Shown here: one piece after another, positions 25,933-34,458 of the stretch | Position numbering within the stretch: position 1 is the first letter of the stretch | Layout of the letters: each line of letters opens with the position of its first letter | NCBI GenBank assembly: GCA_902564025.1 | Contig: CACEZK010000011.1 | Span: 1 to 34,572, forward strand | Length of the DNA stretch: 34,572 bases | Source: an uncultured Pelagibacteraceae bacterium | GTDB lineage: Bacteria > Pseudomonadota > Alphaproteobacteria > Pelagibacterales > AG-422-B15 | Reading direction: 5' to 3' | The notes under the pieces: generated by a model | Told to the model about the DNA's origin: nothing | Database searches by the model: none | The model's input: only the letters and a program-made list of their open reading frames with translations | Made by a program: the position numbers and the translations under genes

Positions 25933-27711
25933 ATGACTAAAATGACCACAGAAGAAGCATTCGTAAAGGTTTTACAAAAACATGGAATACAGCATGCATT
26001 CGGAATAATTGGATCTGCATTCATGCCAATCTCCGATTTATTTCCAAAAGCAGGTATTACTTTTTGGGATGTAGCTCATGAAAATAACGGTGGCATAATT
26101 GCAGACGGCTATACTAGAGCAACTGGAAAAATGTCTATGTGCATTGCACAAAATGGCCCGGGCATTACTAACTTTGTTACGCCAATAAAAACTGCATACT
26201 GGAATCACACTCCAATGCTTCTGGTTACTCCACAAGCGGCCAATAAAACTATAGGACAAGGTGGCTTTCAGGAAGTAGAACAAATGGCATTGTTTAAAGA
26301 TATGGTTTGCTACCAGGAGGAAGTGAGAGATCCTTCTAGAGTTGCAGAAGTACTAAATCGAGTAATTTCAAAAGCATTCAAAGGTTCCGCGCCAGCACAA
26401 ATAAATATTCCTCGCGACATGTGGACACAAGTTATAGATATCGAGTTGCCGCCAATAATAAAATTTGAGAGACCATCAGGAGGAAGTGAAGCAATAAAAG
26501 AAGCCGCAAAACTTCTATCACATGCTGAATTTCCAGTAATATTATCAGGAGCTGGGGTGGTCTTAGCTGATGCAATCAATGACTGCAAAGCTTTAGCTGA
26601 AAAATTAGACTCACCTGTTGCTTCAGGCTATCAACACAATGATAGTTTTCCAGGTAGTCATCCACTAGCAGTGGGGCCTTTAGGTTATAACGGCTCAAAA
26701 GCTGCTATGGAGTTAATTTCTAAAGCAGACGTCGTTCTTGCCTTAGGGACTAGACTAAACCCATTTTCAACATTACCTGGTTACGGAATAGATTATTGGC
26801 CAAAAGATGCAGCTATTATCCAGGTTGATATAAATTCTGATAGAATTGGATTAACAAAAAAAGTTTCAGTAGGTATATGCGGTGACGCAAAACAAGTTGC
26901 TCAGCAATTATTAAATAGTCTTTCTCCTGAAGCGGGGAACAAAAATAGAGATGAGAGAAAAGCTCTAATCCATCAAACCAAATCTGCTTGGTTACAAACA
27001 TTGAGTAGTATGGATCATGAAGATGACGATCCAGGAACATCATGGAATGAGGAAGCTAGAGTAAGGGATGCAGATCGCATGTCTCCTCGCATGGCTTGGA
27101 GGGCAATACAGAATGGCTTACCAAAAAATGCAATAATTTCATCCGACATAGGCAATAACTGTGCAATAGGAAATGCTTACCCAACATTTGAGGAAGGTAG
27201 AAAATATTTAGCTCCAGGTCTTTTTGGGCCTTGCGGTTATGGCTTCCCTTCAGTTTTAGGAGCTAAAATAGGCTGTCCAAATATTCCTGTTGTTGGTTTC
27301 GCTGGAGATGGAGCTTTTGGCATAAGCATGAATGAAATGACATCTTGCGCTAGGGAAGAATGGCCTGCAATAACAATGGTGATATTTAGAAACTATCAGT
27401 GGGGCGCCGAAAAAAGAAATTCAATATTATGGTATGATAATAACTTTGTCGGTACCGAACTAGATCCGGAATTAAGCTACGCAAAGGTTGCAGAAGGCTG
27501 TGGATTGAAGGGTGTTATTGTTAAAACCATGGATGAGCTGACGAATTCACTCAGAACCGCGTGTGAAGAACAGTCAAATGGAGTTACAACTTTTATTGAA
27601 GTTATTTTAAATCAAGAACTTGGGGAACCCTTCAGACGAGATGCAATGAAAAAACCAGTTGAAGTTGCCGGCATCAATCCTGATGATATGAGCCAAGATC
27701 AGTTAGGGTAG
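25933..27711 (+). CDS. xsc: Sulfoacetaldehyde acetyltransferase
   Basis: A 592-residue thiamine-diphosphate enzyme that converts sulfoacetaldehyde and phosphate to acetyl phosphate and sulfite. The N-terminal domain has GIIGSAFMPISDLFPKAGI (24-42) and VAHENNGGIIADGYTRATG (47-65), with Glu50 as the cofactor-activating acid. The ThDP-binding region is VVGFAGDGAFGISMNEMTSC (453-472), followed by FRNYQWGAEKRN (485-496). The last block and the GSAF, GGFQE and NIPRD segments fit Xsc better than acetolactate synthase or oxalyl-CoA decarboxylase. It ends the plus-strand operon and overlaps the convergent amine oxidase by 13 bases. No phosphotransacetylase is in view. The released sulfite is a natural substrate for the AprAB system in this window. 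Confidence 0.93.
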   Translation: MTKMTTEEAFVKVLQKHGIQHAFGIIGSAFMPISDLFPKAGITFWDVAHENNGGIIADGYTRATGKMSMCIAQNGPGITNFVTPIKTAYWNHTPMLLVTPQAANKTIGQGGFQEVEQMALFKDMVCYQEEVRDPSRVAEVLNRVISKAFKGSAPAQINIPRDMWTQVIDIELPPIIKFERPSGGSEAIKEAAKLLSHAEFPVILSGAGVVLADAINDCKALAEKLDSPVASGYQHNDSFPGSHPLAVGPLGYNGSKAAMELISKADVVLALGTRLNPFSTLPGYGIDYWPKDAAIIQVDINSDRIGLTKKVSVGICGDAKQVAQQLLNSLSPEAGNKNRDERKALIHQTKSAWLQTLSSMDHEDDDPGTSWNEEARVRDADRMSPRMAWRAIQNGLPKNAIISSDIGNNCAIGNAYPTFEEGRKYLAPGLFGPCGYGFPSVLGAKIGCPNIPVVGFAGDGAFGISMNEMTSCAREEWPAITMVIFRNYQWGAEKRNSILWYDNNFVGTELDPELSYAKVAEGCGLKGVIVKTMDELTNSLRTACEEQSNGVTTFIEVILNQELGEPFRRDAMKKPVEVAGINPDDMSQDQLG

Positions 27712-28997
27712 ATTTTTTTAATATTTTCTGCTTCTCTTAAGCCTGATTGTAGTGCCATTTGAAGATATCCTGCTGTTTTTACACTTGTTGCTTCTCCCGC
27801 AAAAAATAATTTAGAATTAACTGGGGTTGATAAGTTTTTTCTTAATAGTTGATTATTTTCACCAACTTTATTTGTACTGTAAGATCCAAAAACGTATGGA
27901 TCCAAACTCCATTTTGAAACAAAATATGAGTCAAGCTCTGAAACTTTATCGCCGTAAACAGCTTTTAATTCATTCAGAGCAATTTGAGCAACTTCATCAT
28001 CGCTTTTATTTTCTAACTTTTTTGCATTTTCGCCTGATATTGTTGCAACAATTACCGGTTCTTTGCAAATAGGCTCTTCATTGATCCAAGCATGGAATTT
28101 GCTTTCTTTATTTGCAACAACAATAAAATCTTTATCACCCCAAAATTTATGAGTAAATTTTAACATAACTTTATTTAAAGTGCCCCAACCTAGTTTTTTA
28201 ATTGACTGTTGTTTTTTAATTGGTAATTCGGGTATAAATTTAATTATTTCTTTTTTTAATACCCCTAAGGAAGCTGTCACAATAACAGCATTAGCTTCAT
28301 ATGTCTCATTGCCACTGACAACTTTGATAATATCTTGCTCATAATTAATGTGCTGAATTGGTGAATTTAAAATGATCTTATTATGCAGTTCTTTTTCAAA
28401 GTAATATGCAATTTGATCATAACCTCCAATAACAGCCTCATCGTTTGCAAATTCTTCTTGTTCAAATAAAGCTTCTATGGATACTTTATCTGGGTCATCA
28501 GCCTGTTCTAGTGCAATTTTTTGAATAAGAACAAATAAGGCTTCTTCTTTTATAAACGACAATAAACCAAGTTTTTTCACAAAGTTGAAAATTTCCTCAA
28601 GACTTGTTGATGGGCGAAGATATTTTGCTAAGTAGGCAAAAATTCCAACTCGAAATTCAATTTTTTCTAACTCCTTATTTGTTACTTTAATTTTGTTACC
28701 TTCTTTATCCAAAACTTCAAAGCTTGCAACAGAGCCTGCCAAAGAACATTTGTGAGACTCTAAACCTAAATCGTCTTTAATTTTCATAATTGGATTTCTT
28801 TCGGGGTTGTTGTCGTGTATCCAATTGGCACCAACTTCTAATGGGACACCTAAAGACCTATCAGTATATAACCTTCCTCCAATTCGATCTTTAGCCTCAA
28901 GAATTGTTACATCATATCCAGAATCATTAAGGTTTTTGGCTGCTGCTAAACCAGATATTCCCGCACCAACAACCAATACTTTATTTTTTCTACTCAT
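27699..28997 (-). CDS. Flavin-containing amine oxidase (polyamine/monoamine oxidase family)
   Basis: A 432-residue FAD amine oxidase. The Rossmann motif VVGAGISGLAAAKNL (9-23), ILEAKDRIGGRLYTD and GANWIHD at the N-terminus, and LFFAGEATSVKTAGYLQMAL near the C-terminus, are the family's FAD-contact blocks. It has no signal peptide, so it acts in the cytoplasm. It converges on xsc with a 13-base overlap and is 13 bases downstream of a methyltransferase gene on the same strand. A PotABCD-like importer lies about 3 kb away, so imported polyamines or other amines are plausible substrates. Which amine is oxidised is unknown. Confidence 0.92.
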   Translation of the reverse strand: MSRKNKVLVVGAGISGLAAAKNLNDSGYDVTILEAKDRIGGRLYTDRSLGVPLEVGANWIHDNNPERNPIMKIKDDLGLESHKCSLAGSVASFEVLDKEGNKIKVTNKELEKIEFRVGIFAYLAKYLRPSTSLEEIFNFVKKLGLLSFIKEEALFVLIQKIALEQADDPDKVSIEALFEQEEFANDEAVIGGYDQIAYYFEKELHNKIILNSPIQHINYEQDIIKVVSGNETYEANAVIVTASLGVLKKEIIKFIPELPIKKQQSIKKLGWGTLNKVMLKFTHKFWGDKDFIVVANKESKFHAWINEEPICKEPVIVATISGENAKKLENKSDDEVAQIALNELKAVYGDKVSELDSYFVSKWSLDPYVFGSYSTNKVGENNQLLRKNLSTPVNSKLFFAGEATSVKTAGYLQMALQSGLREAENIKKIYPN

Positions 28998-29010
28998 AAT
29001 TAAAATAAGC

Positions 29011-29631
29011 TTATATTTTCTGAAATAAATACATTCTCGATCTAGCGCTACTTTTATGGTTAGGCAAAGCTATAAATGGCTTAGAAATATAAATTTTAGA
29101 AATCTCATCTGATCGTTTTTCAATTTCTTTCTTAAAACCAAGCTTTTCATAAATAGCTTCTGATATTGATAGTATCAAATAACTTTTATTTTTAGTAAGT
29201 CGAATTAATTCTTTTATGGCTACTGGGCCTACATGACCTGACGTCAAAACACCTGTGCATATAACTAAATCAAATTGATTTCCTTTTAAACTTGTTTTTT
29301 TACTTAACGACTCGCAAACTAGTTTTTTATATATTTTTTTAGAGCGAGCTACTCTTAACATATCTAATGAATAATCTATCCCTACGATATTATTGTAACG
29401 AAGAGCTTTCAAATCTTCAGCGACATAGCCAGTACCACACCCTGCATCAAGAATTTTTGAGCCCTTCTTTACAGTTATATACTTCTCTAGAATCTGTTTA
29501 ACTTTACTTGGGTAAGCGTAGCCCCAGTCTTTTAGGTCACTGTCATAACCGTCAGCCCATTCCCTATAATGTTTTTTTAGGCGAGTTGAATTCTTTTCCT
29601 TATAGACAATGTTTAGCCATTTTTTACCCAT
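29011..29631 (-). CDS. Class I SAM-dependent methyltransferase
   Basis: A 206-residue methyltransferase. Motif I is KILDAGCGTGYVAEDL (59-74), the acidic position after strand 2 is in VGIDYSLDML, and DLVICTGVLT is the motif IV region. The N-terminal KKHYREWADGYDSDLKDWGY resembles that of small-molecule (Williams-Beuren WBSCR27-like) methyltransferases. It precedes the amine oxidase gene by 13 bases on the minus strand, so a shared transcript is likely, and it is divergent from alanine dehydrogenase with 55 bases between. The substrate is not evident; an amine is attractive given its partner. Confidence 0.85.
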   Translation of the reverse strand: MGKKWLNIVYKEKNSTRLKKHYREWADGYDSDLKDWGYAYPSKVKQILEKYITVKKGSKILDAGCGTGYVAEDLKALRYNNIVGIDYSLDMLRVARSKKIYKKLVCESLSKKTSLKGNQFDLVICTGVLTSGHVGPVAIKELIRLTKNKSYLILSISEAIYEKLGFKKEIEKRSDEISKIYISKPFIALPNHKSSARSRMYLFQKI

Positions 29632-29686
29632 AATGAGCGCTTTCCTCTTTTGAATATTTAATAAATAGTATAAAAATTAGTCATAT

Positions 29687-30802
29687 ATGTTGATCGGTGT
29701 CCCCAAAGAAATTAAGCCGCAAGAAAATAGAGTAGGCCTAACTCCTGAAAGTGTAAAGGAACTTATTGATGATGGTAATGAAGTAATCATTGAAAGAACA
29801 GCTGGTCAAGGGTCAGGTTTTGACGATCAAAATTATAACGATGTTGGGGCAACAGTTTTTGAAAATGCGCAAGATATTTTCGATCGCGCTGAATTGATCA
29901 TTAAAGTTAAAGAACCTCTAGATCATGAAATAAAAAAGTTGAAAGATGGCCAGCTGCTATTTACATATTTACACCTTGCTGCAAGTAAGGCATTGACAGA
30001 AGGATTAATGAATTCTGGCGCAACATGTATAGCTTACGAAACTATAACTGATAACAATGGAAGGCTTCCATTACTCGCTCCAATGAGTGAAGTAGCCGGT
30101 AGAATTTCAATTCAAGCAGGAGCCAGAGCTCTTGAAATGACAAACAAAGGAAGAGGAGTGTTATTATCTGGAGCAACAGGAGCACCACCAGCTAAAGTTG
30201 TAATTATTGGATGTGGAGTGGTAGGGTTTAATGCCGCTCTTATTGCCCATGGAATGAAATCAAAAGTAACCCTTATTGATCAATCTGAAACAAGGCTCAA
30301 TGAATTAAAAAATTATTTTAATGATGAAGTCAATACATCAATATCAACACCTGAAACTATAGCTGAAGAAGTTAAAAACTGTGACTTGCTAATAGGAGGT
30401 GTGCTGATCCCAGGCTCTAGTGCGCCCAAATTAGTATCTGATGAACTAGTTTCTAAGATGAAAAAAGGGGCAGCTATCGTTGATGTCGCAATAGATCAAG
30501 GTGGGTGCATTGAAACCAGCAAGCCTACTACTCACGCAGACCCGGTTTATATTAAACATGATGTGGTACATTACTGTGTAACCAATATGCCTGGATGCGT
30601 TCCCCGCACATCTACCATCTCTTTAAATCAAGCTACACTTCCGTTCGTAAAAAAATTAGCGAGAGAAGGCTTAAAAAAAGCATTATCTGATGATAGGAAT
30701 TTTATAAATGGACTAAATGTTATAAAAAATAAATGCACTCAACCAGATGTTGCAAGAGATCTGAACATCGCTTTTACAAACCCTAAAGATTTAGTCGCCT
30801 AA
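29687..30802 (+). CDS. ald: Alanine dehydrogenase
   Basis: A 371-residue NAD-dependent L-alanine dehydrogenase, interconverting alanine with pyruvate and ammonium. It starts MLIGVPKEIKPQENRVGLTP; R15, K75 and H96 match the pyruvate-binding and catalytic residues of the characterised mycobacterial enzyme, and D270 in VDVAIDQGG is the catalytic Asp. The NAD motif is VVIIGCGVVGFNAA (171-184). The length is exactly typical. In taurine users this enzyme regenerates the pyruvate consumed by taurine:pyruvate transaminase and releases ammonium, which fits the xsc operon 2 kb away. Its stop overlaps the convergent MetE-like gene by four bases. Confidence 0.97.
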   Translation: MLIGVPKEIKPQENRVGLTPESVKELIDDGNEVIIERTAGQGSGFDDQNYNDVGATVFENAQDIFDRAELIIKVKEPLDHEIKKLKDGQLLFTYLHLAASKALTEGLMNSGATCIAYETITDNNGRLPLLAPMSEVAGRISIQAGARALEMTNKGRGVLLSGATGAPPAKVVIIGCGVVGFNAALIAHGMKSKVTLIDQSETRLNELKNYFNDEVNTSISTPETIAEEVKNCDLLIGGVLIPGSSAPKLVSDELVSKMKKGAAIVDVAIDQGGCIETSKPTTHADPVYIKHDVVHYCVTNMPGCVPRTSTISLNQATLPFVKKLAREGLKKALSDDRNFINGLNVIKNKCTQPDVARDLNIAFTNPKDLVA

Positions 30803-31845
30803 ATACTTTTTGCTGCCTTAGATAGATTTTTTAATTTAAGCATTGCCATATCTCTACTTAAATATCCTAATCCACAATCAGGAGCTGCTATAAGTCTCTC
30901 TTTATCAATATGGTTTAGGCAGGACAGCAATCTCTCTCTTATCATATCAATTTCTTCTACTTCACTTGAAGCAACCTTAATCAATCCAAATATTATTTTT
31001 TTTGATTTATACAACTCAAGTAGTTTTAAATCATTGTGTCTATGGGCATCTTCAATAGAAATGGTATCAATCAGACTGTTCTCTAAGGCATCTGCAATTT
31101 CAAAATAACTTATCAACGGCGCTTTAGGATAATCATCTGCATCAATTTTATCTGGATATCCACAGCATATATGAGTTATCTTTTCACAGTCCGCAACTCC
31201 ATGAAAACATCTTTCAAGATTATCAATTCCATATTCGATTGCTTCTTTTGATTTTCTTGCAAATAGAGGCTCGTCTACTTGTATATATTTACAGCCAGAA
31301 TTAACTAATGATTTTATTTCTTTATTTATTGCCTCCCCTAAATCTACTCCTAACTTTTTATGATCATGATAAAATTCATCAGCAATCGTATCTGTAATAG
31401 TCAATGGTCCAGGTATCGTGACTTTTATAGGTTTTATTGATATTGACTGATTAAATTCGTATTCTTTATTTAAAAACGATCCATTAAATTCAACTTTATT
31501 TGTGATTGTTGGAAGCCAACAATCATAATTACCTGTTCTTGCTGTTTTCTTTGTCAATCTTTCAAAATCAATCCCACTTAGATGCCTGCAGTGATAATGA
31601 ATATAATTCTCTCGCCTTACTTCGCCGTCTGTAATAATATCAATCCCACACTCTATTTGATCTTTAATAATTTTCTCCGAGGCAATTTTTATTTTGACTT
31701 CATATTCTTCTCCCATTTGTAATTTTGCCTGTTCCCATTTAGATGTTGGGTATTCAGCGTCTGTTCCTCTCTCATCTCTGAACCAATCAGGTAAAGTTAA
31801 AAAATCTGGTTTAGGATAAGCACCAATTGTAGTTGTAAGAATCAT
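30799..31845 (-). CDS. Single-domain MetE-like (cobalamin-independent) methyltransferase
   Basis: A 348-residue protein matching only the C-terminal catalytic barrel of cobalamin-independent methionine synthase; full MetE is about twice as long. The zinc ligands are His225 and Cys227 in ITHICCG and Cys324 in APDCGLGY, and SIEDAH (263-268) supplies the conserved Glu. It opens TTTIGAYPKP (4-13), the usual start of this family, and has QVDEPLF at 189-195. Without the N-terminal domain it may not use methyl-tetrahydrofolate polyglutamate in the usual way. Relatives include folate-independent methionine synthases and epoxyalkane:coenzyme M transferases. It may move methyl groups between sulfur compounds. 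It converges with ald and diverges from the PotD-like gene. Confidence 0.85.
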   Translation of the reverse strand: MILTTTIGAYPKPDFLTLPDWFRDERGTDAEYPTSKWEQAKLQMGEEYEVKIKIASEKIIKDQIECGIDIITDGEVRRENYIHYHCRHLSGIDFERLTKKTARTGNYDCWLPTITNKVEFNGSFLNKEYEFNQSISIKPIKVTIPGPLTITDTIADEFYHDHKKLGVDLGEAINKEIKSLVNSGCKYIQVDEPLFARKSKEAIEYGIDNLERCFHGVADCEKITHICCGYPDKIDADDYPKAPLISYFEIADALENSLIDTISIEDAHRHNDLKLLELYKSKKIIFGLIKVASSEVEEIDMIRERLLSCLNHIDKERLIAAPDCGLGYLSRDMAMLKLKNLSKAAKSI

Positions 31846-31909
31846 ATAAAAAAGTCTATTTAAAACAGTAATTTAGCCAAGAAATAACTAAACAGATTAA
31901 TGAAAATAA

Positions 31910-31964
31910 TAATCATTTTTATCAATACTTTATGGGATAAATCTAAAGTATCTATTTATGATTA
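31910..31964. repeat. Two-tier inverted repeat between the MetE-like and PotD-like genes
   Basis: Two nested perfect inverted repeats share one centre. The outer arms are TAATCAT (31910-31916) and ATGATTA (31958-31964). The inner arms are ATACTTTA (31925-31932) and TAAAGTAT (31944-31951), around an 11-base loop. They lie in the 272-base divergent gap, 65 bases from the MetE-like start and about 153 from the PotD-like start. An operator or a leader RNA hairpin for either gene would fit. Confidence 0.4.
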
Positions 31965-32052
31965 ATTTTTATTTATATTTATCATGTATTTAGATAAAGA
32001 TCCATTTAAAGAAAATTTATTAACTTATTAAATTTCTTTCATTTTATTCTTT

Positions 32053-32119
32053 ACAGCTACCTCTATATGTATGAAAATTTTTATTAATTAAACAAATAAA
32101 TTAAATGAGGAGTAGCTGT
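32053..32119 (+). promoter_or_regulatory. Hairpin that could hide the ribosome-binding site of the PotD-like gene
   Basis: ACAGCTAC (32053-32060) is exactly complementary to GTAGCTGT (32112-32119), which overlaps the GTG start. CTC (32061-32063) can extend the stem by pairing with GAG (32107-32109) of the GAGGAG ribosome-binding site (32107-32112), leaving a two-base bulge. The closed form would cover both the site and the start codon. The loop is about 43 bases and AT-rich. The pairing is visible; a switching role is inference. Confidence 0.4.
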
Positions 32120-33263
32120 GAAGAAAATTAATAAAACTCTTAAGGCTGCAAAAGTTTCAAGAAGATCAGTGCTGAAAGGCGCTGCTGCAACTGCAGCAGC
32201 AGCAATTGGTCCATGGTATATTCCAAACGCTTTTGCTGCACCTGTAGTTAATGTATTGATGTGGAGTGAATATCTGCCTGATAGTGTAGTAGAAAAATTT
32301 AAGGCAGAAACAGGCATCACAATTAACCATACTACAATTGGTGATAATGACGACATCATTGCTCAAATGAAAGCTGGTGGCGGAAAAGGATTTGATTTGT
32401 GTTCACCGACTAATATGAAAGGTCAAGCATGGTCAAATTTAGGTCTACTTCAAGCTTTTGACATGAACAGAATCAATACTTCTGCTGTGAACCCTGGAAT
32501 GCTTTCAGTTGGAGAGCGTGATTGGAATTTTGGTAACGGCTCTTGCTGGGTGCCTCAATTGTGGGGAACTGAGTCAATCGCATGGAGAACTGATAAATGG
32601 ACTCCCGATGGATTGCCAAGCTTTGGCGATATATGGGAACCAGTTGGCGATCCTGCTCTTAATGATAACTTCATGATGGGGAGAACTTATTCCATGATGA
32701 CAGGGTGTGGAATTTGGAAGCACGCAAAGGGAGAAATGGATTTTTGGTCTTCATATGATAATGAAGATCAGATGAGAAAAGTATGGGATGAGTTAACTGC
32801 TTATTGTATATCAAAAAAGTCTAATCTAAATAAGTTTTGGAAAGGCGCGGATCCGCAAAAGCAAGGATTTACAAGTGATGGTGTGGTCGTAGGACAATGT
32901 TGGGACGGACCTATCACAAGTATGAGAGCTGATGGAGAACCAGTTGCTTACAGAACAACTGATGAAGGAGCACTTGCTTGGGTAGATGGAATCTCAATGT
33001 CTGTTGGTGCTGAAAATATAGATGAAGCTTATGAACTAATTAATTTTAGTTTTACGCCTGAAATTGGTGCTGAGACTGTTAATACAATCGGTTATAATTC
33101 AGCAGTAATAGGCGCTTCAGACTTATACTCTCAGGAAACAAAAGACAAAACTGCTTTTGTATATCCAGGAGAAACTCTAGCTAACTTAAATCCTTGGCCT
33201 GCTGAACCGCAGTGGTTTTTAGATTTAAGATCAGAATACGCTAACAAATTTCAAACTGCTTAA
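32118..33263 (+). CDS. PotD-like ABC transporter substrate-binding protein
   Basis: A 381-residue periplasmic binding protein of the spermidine/putrescine (PotD/F) type. It starts at GTG 32118, five bases after a strong GAGGAG site. A twin-arginine signal is present (SRRSVLKG followed by an Ala-rich core, ending AFAAP near residue 41). The mature start PVVNVLMWSEYLPDSVVEKF and the KAETGITINHTT segment are typical of the family. Several aromatic residues (PWYIP, NGSCWVPQLWGT, GQCWDGP) could form a cage for an amine or quaternary ligand. An intrinsic terminator-like hairpin follows, and then the ATPase gene. Ligand unknown: polyamine, methylated amine or aminosulfonate are all compatible with nearby genes. 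Confidence 0.92.
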   Translation: MKKINKTLKAAKVSRRSVLKGAAATAAAAIGPWYIPNAFAAPVVNVLMWSEYLPDSVVEKFKAETGITINHTTIGDNDDIIAQMKAGGGKGFDLCSPTNMKGQAWSNLGLLQAFDMNRINTSAVNPGMLSVGERDWNFGNGSCWVPQLWGTESIAWRTDKWTPDGLPSFGDIWEPVGDPALNDNFMMGRTYSMMTGCGIWKHAKGEMDFWSSYDNEDQMRKVWDELTAYCISKKSNLNKFWKGADPQKQGFTSDGVVVGQCWDGPITSMRADGEPVAYRTTDEGALAWVDGISMSVGAENIDEAYELINFSFTPEIGAETVNTIGYNSAVIGASDLYSQETKDKTAFVYPGETLANLNPWPAEPQWFLDLRSEYANKFQTA

Positions 33264-33282
33264 TTATTTCAGTTTGATATGT

Positions 33283-33320
33283 AAGGCGCTCTTAAATATT
33301 TAAGGGCGCCTTTATATTTT
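33283..33320 (+). terminator. Terminator or mRNA-stabilising hairpin after the binding-protein gene
   Basis: A 14-base arm (33283-33296, beginning AAGGCGC) pairs with 33299-33312 (ending GCGCCTT) with a single G-U mismatch, followed by TATATTTT. It lies between the binding-protein stop and the ATPase start. Such a hairpin usually lets the binding protein be made in excess over the membrane components by partial termination or by protecting the upstream message. Confidence 0.8.
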
Positions 33321-33356
33321 CTCGATTTCAAAATTAATGAATGATAAGATTTCACA

Positions 33357-34457
33357 ATGAGTGCAAGTGTAGAACTAAAAAATGCTTCTGTTACATTTGG
33401 TAATTTTTATGCTGCAAAAAATATAAATGTTAAAATAAATGGTGGGGAGTTTTTTAGTTTTCTAGGGCCCTCAGGATGCGGTAAAACTACTCTACTTAGA
33501 GCAATTTCTGGTTTTCAAGACTTAAGTGAAGGCGAGGTTCTGATTGATGGTGTAGATATGTCCAGCATCGGTCCCAACAAAAGACCAACTTCTCTTATTT
33601 TTCAAAACCTTGCACTATTTCCCCTTATGTCAGTAGCAGATAATATTTCATTTTCACTAGAAGTTAGAGGTGTTGATAAAAAGAAAAGAAGGAACAGGGC
33701 AAATGAATTAATCGAACTAATGGCACTTGATGGACAAGGAGAAAAAATGGTTCACCAATTATCTGGTGGACAAAAACAAAGAGTTGCAATAGCAAGAGCT
33801 TTAGCAATTGAGCCTAAAGTTTTATTACTGGATGAGCCATTATCAGCCCTAGATTTAAAATTAAGGCAGAGAATGAGAACTGAATTAAGGGCAATACAAA
33901 AAAGAGTAAATATTACATTTATATATATAACGCACGATCAGAGTGAGGCTCTAACAATGTCTGATAGAATTGCAGTTATGAATGAGGGGGAGATAGAACA
34001 AATTGGGCTGTGTGCGGATGTTTATAATCAGCCGCTTACACCATTTGTCGCAACTTTTGTTGGTGAAAATAATTCAATTGATGGAAAGTTAACTGAAGTA
34101 AGTTCTAATGAGGCAACAATTTCTACTGAGAATGGTAGTTTTAAATCATATTTAAATAATTCAAATGGACAATACAGTATTGGTGATGAAGTCTTTCTGT
34201 TTATTAGACCAGAAGCTCTTGAGCTGGCAAAGAATGGTAATTTTGATAATGTAATTGATATCAATATTGATACCTTTGAGTTTGAGGGAAATATTAAAAA
34301 TTATTTTGCTAAGCTAGGTTCAAACAAAAAAATAAAATTTTCTATTCCCAATTCTGTTGATACTAGTGACATACACTCTGGGTCGAATATCCAAATAGGT
34401 TTTAATAAATTAAATTCAGTCATTCTAAAAAAAGGACAACTTGCAGTTGATACATGA
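33357..34457 (+). CDS. PotA-like ABC transporter ATP-binding protein
   Basis: A 366-residue importer ATPase of the PotA/MalK class. Walker A is FLGPSGCGKTTLL (about 36-48), the Q-loop FQNLALFP, the signature LSGGQKQRVAIARAL, Walker B LLLDEPLSALD and the switch His in YITHDQSEAL. After about residue 235 comes a TOBE-type regulatory domain (VGENNSIDGKLTEV and on). It drives uptake of whatever the PotD-like protein binds. It stands 93 bases after the binding-protein stop, beyond the hairpin, and its stop is one base from the next ATG, so the permease is coupled. All motifs are intact. Confidence 0.95.
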   Translation: MSASVELKNASVTFGNFYAAKNINVKINGGEFFSFLGPSGCGKTTLLRAISGFQDLSEGEVLIDGVDMSSIGPNKRPTSLIFQNLALFPLMSVADNISFSLEVRGVDKKKRRNRANELIELMALDGQGEKMVHQLSGGQKQRVAIARALAIEPKVLLLDEPLSALDLKLRQRMRTELRAIQKRVNITFIYITHDQSEALTMSDRIAVMNEGEIEQIGLCADVYNQPLTPFVATFVGENNSIDGKLTEVSSNEATISTENGSFKSYLNNSNGQYSIGDEVFLFIRPEALELAKNGNFDNVIDINIDTFEFEGNIKNYFAKLGSNKKIKFSIPNSVDTSDIHSGSNIQIGFNKLNSVILKKGQLAVDT

Positions 34458-34458
34458 T

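Noticed and set aside
25933..27711. Acetolactate synthase or oxalyl-CoA decarboxylase
   Set aside because: The GSAF, GGFQE, NIPRD and QWGAEKRN blocks match sulfoacetaldehyde acetyltransferase, and there is no small regulatory subunit gene beside it.
31846..32117. Small gene or known riboswitch in the divergent gap
   Set aside because: No open frame with a start and ribosome-binding site was found, and I could not match a named riboswitch consensus by eye; only the inverted repeats were kept.
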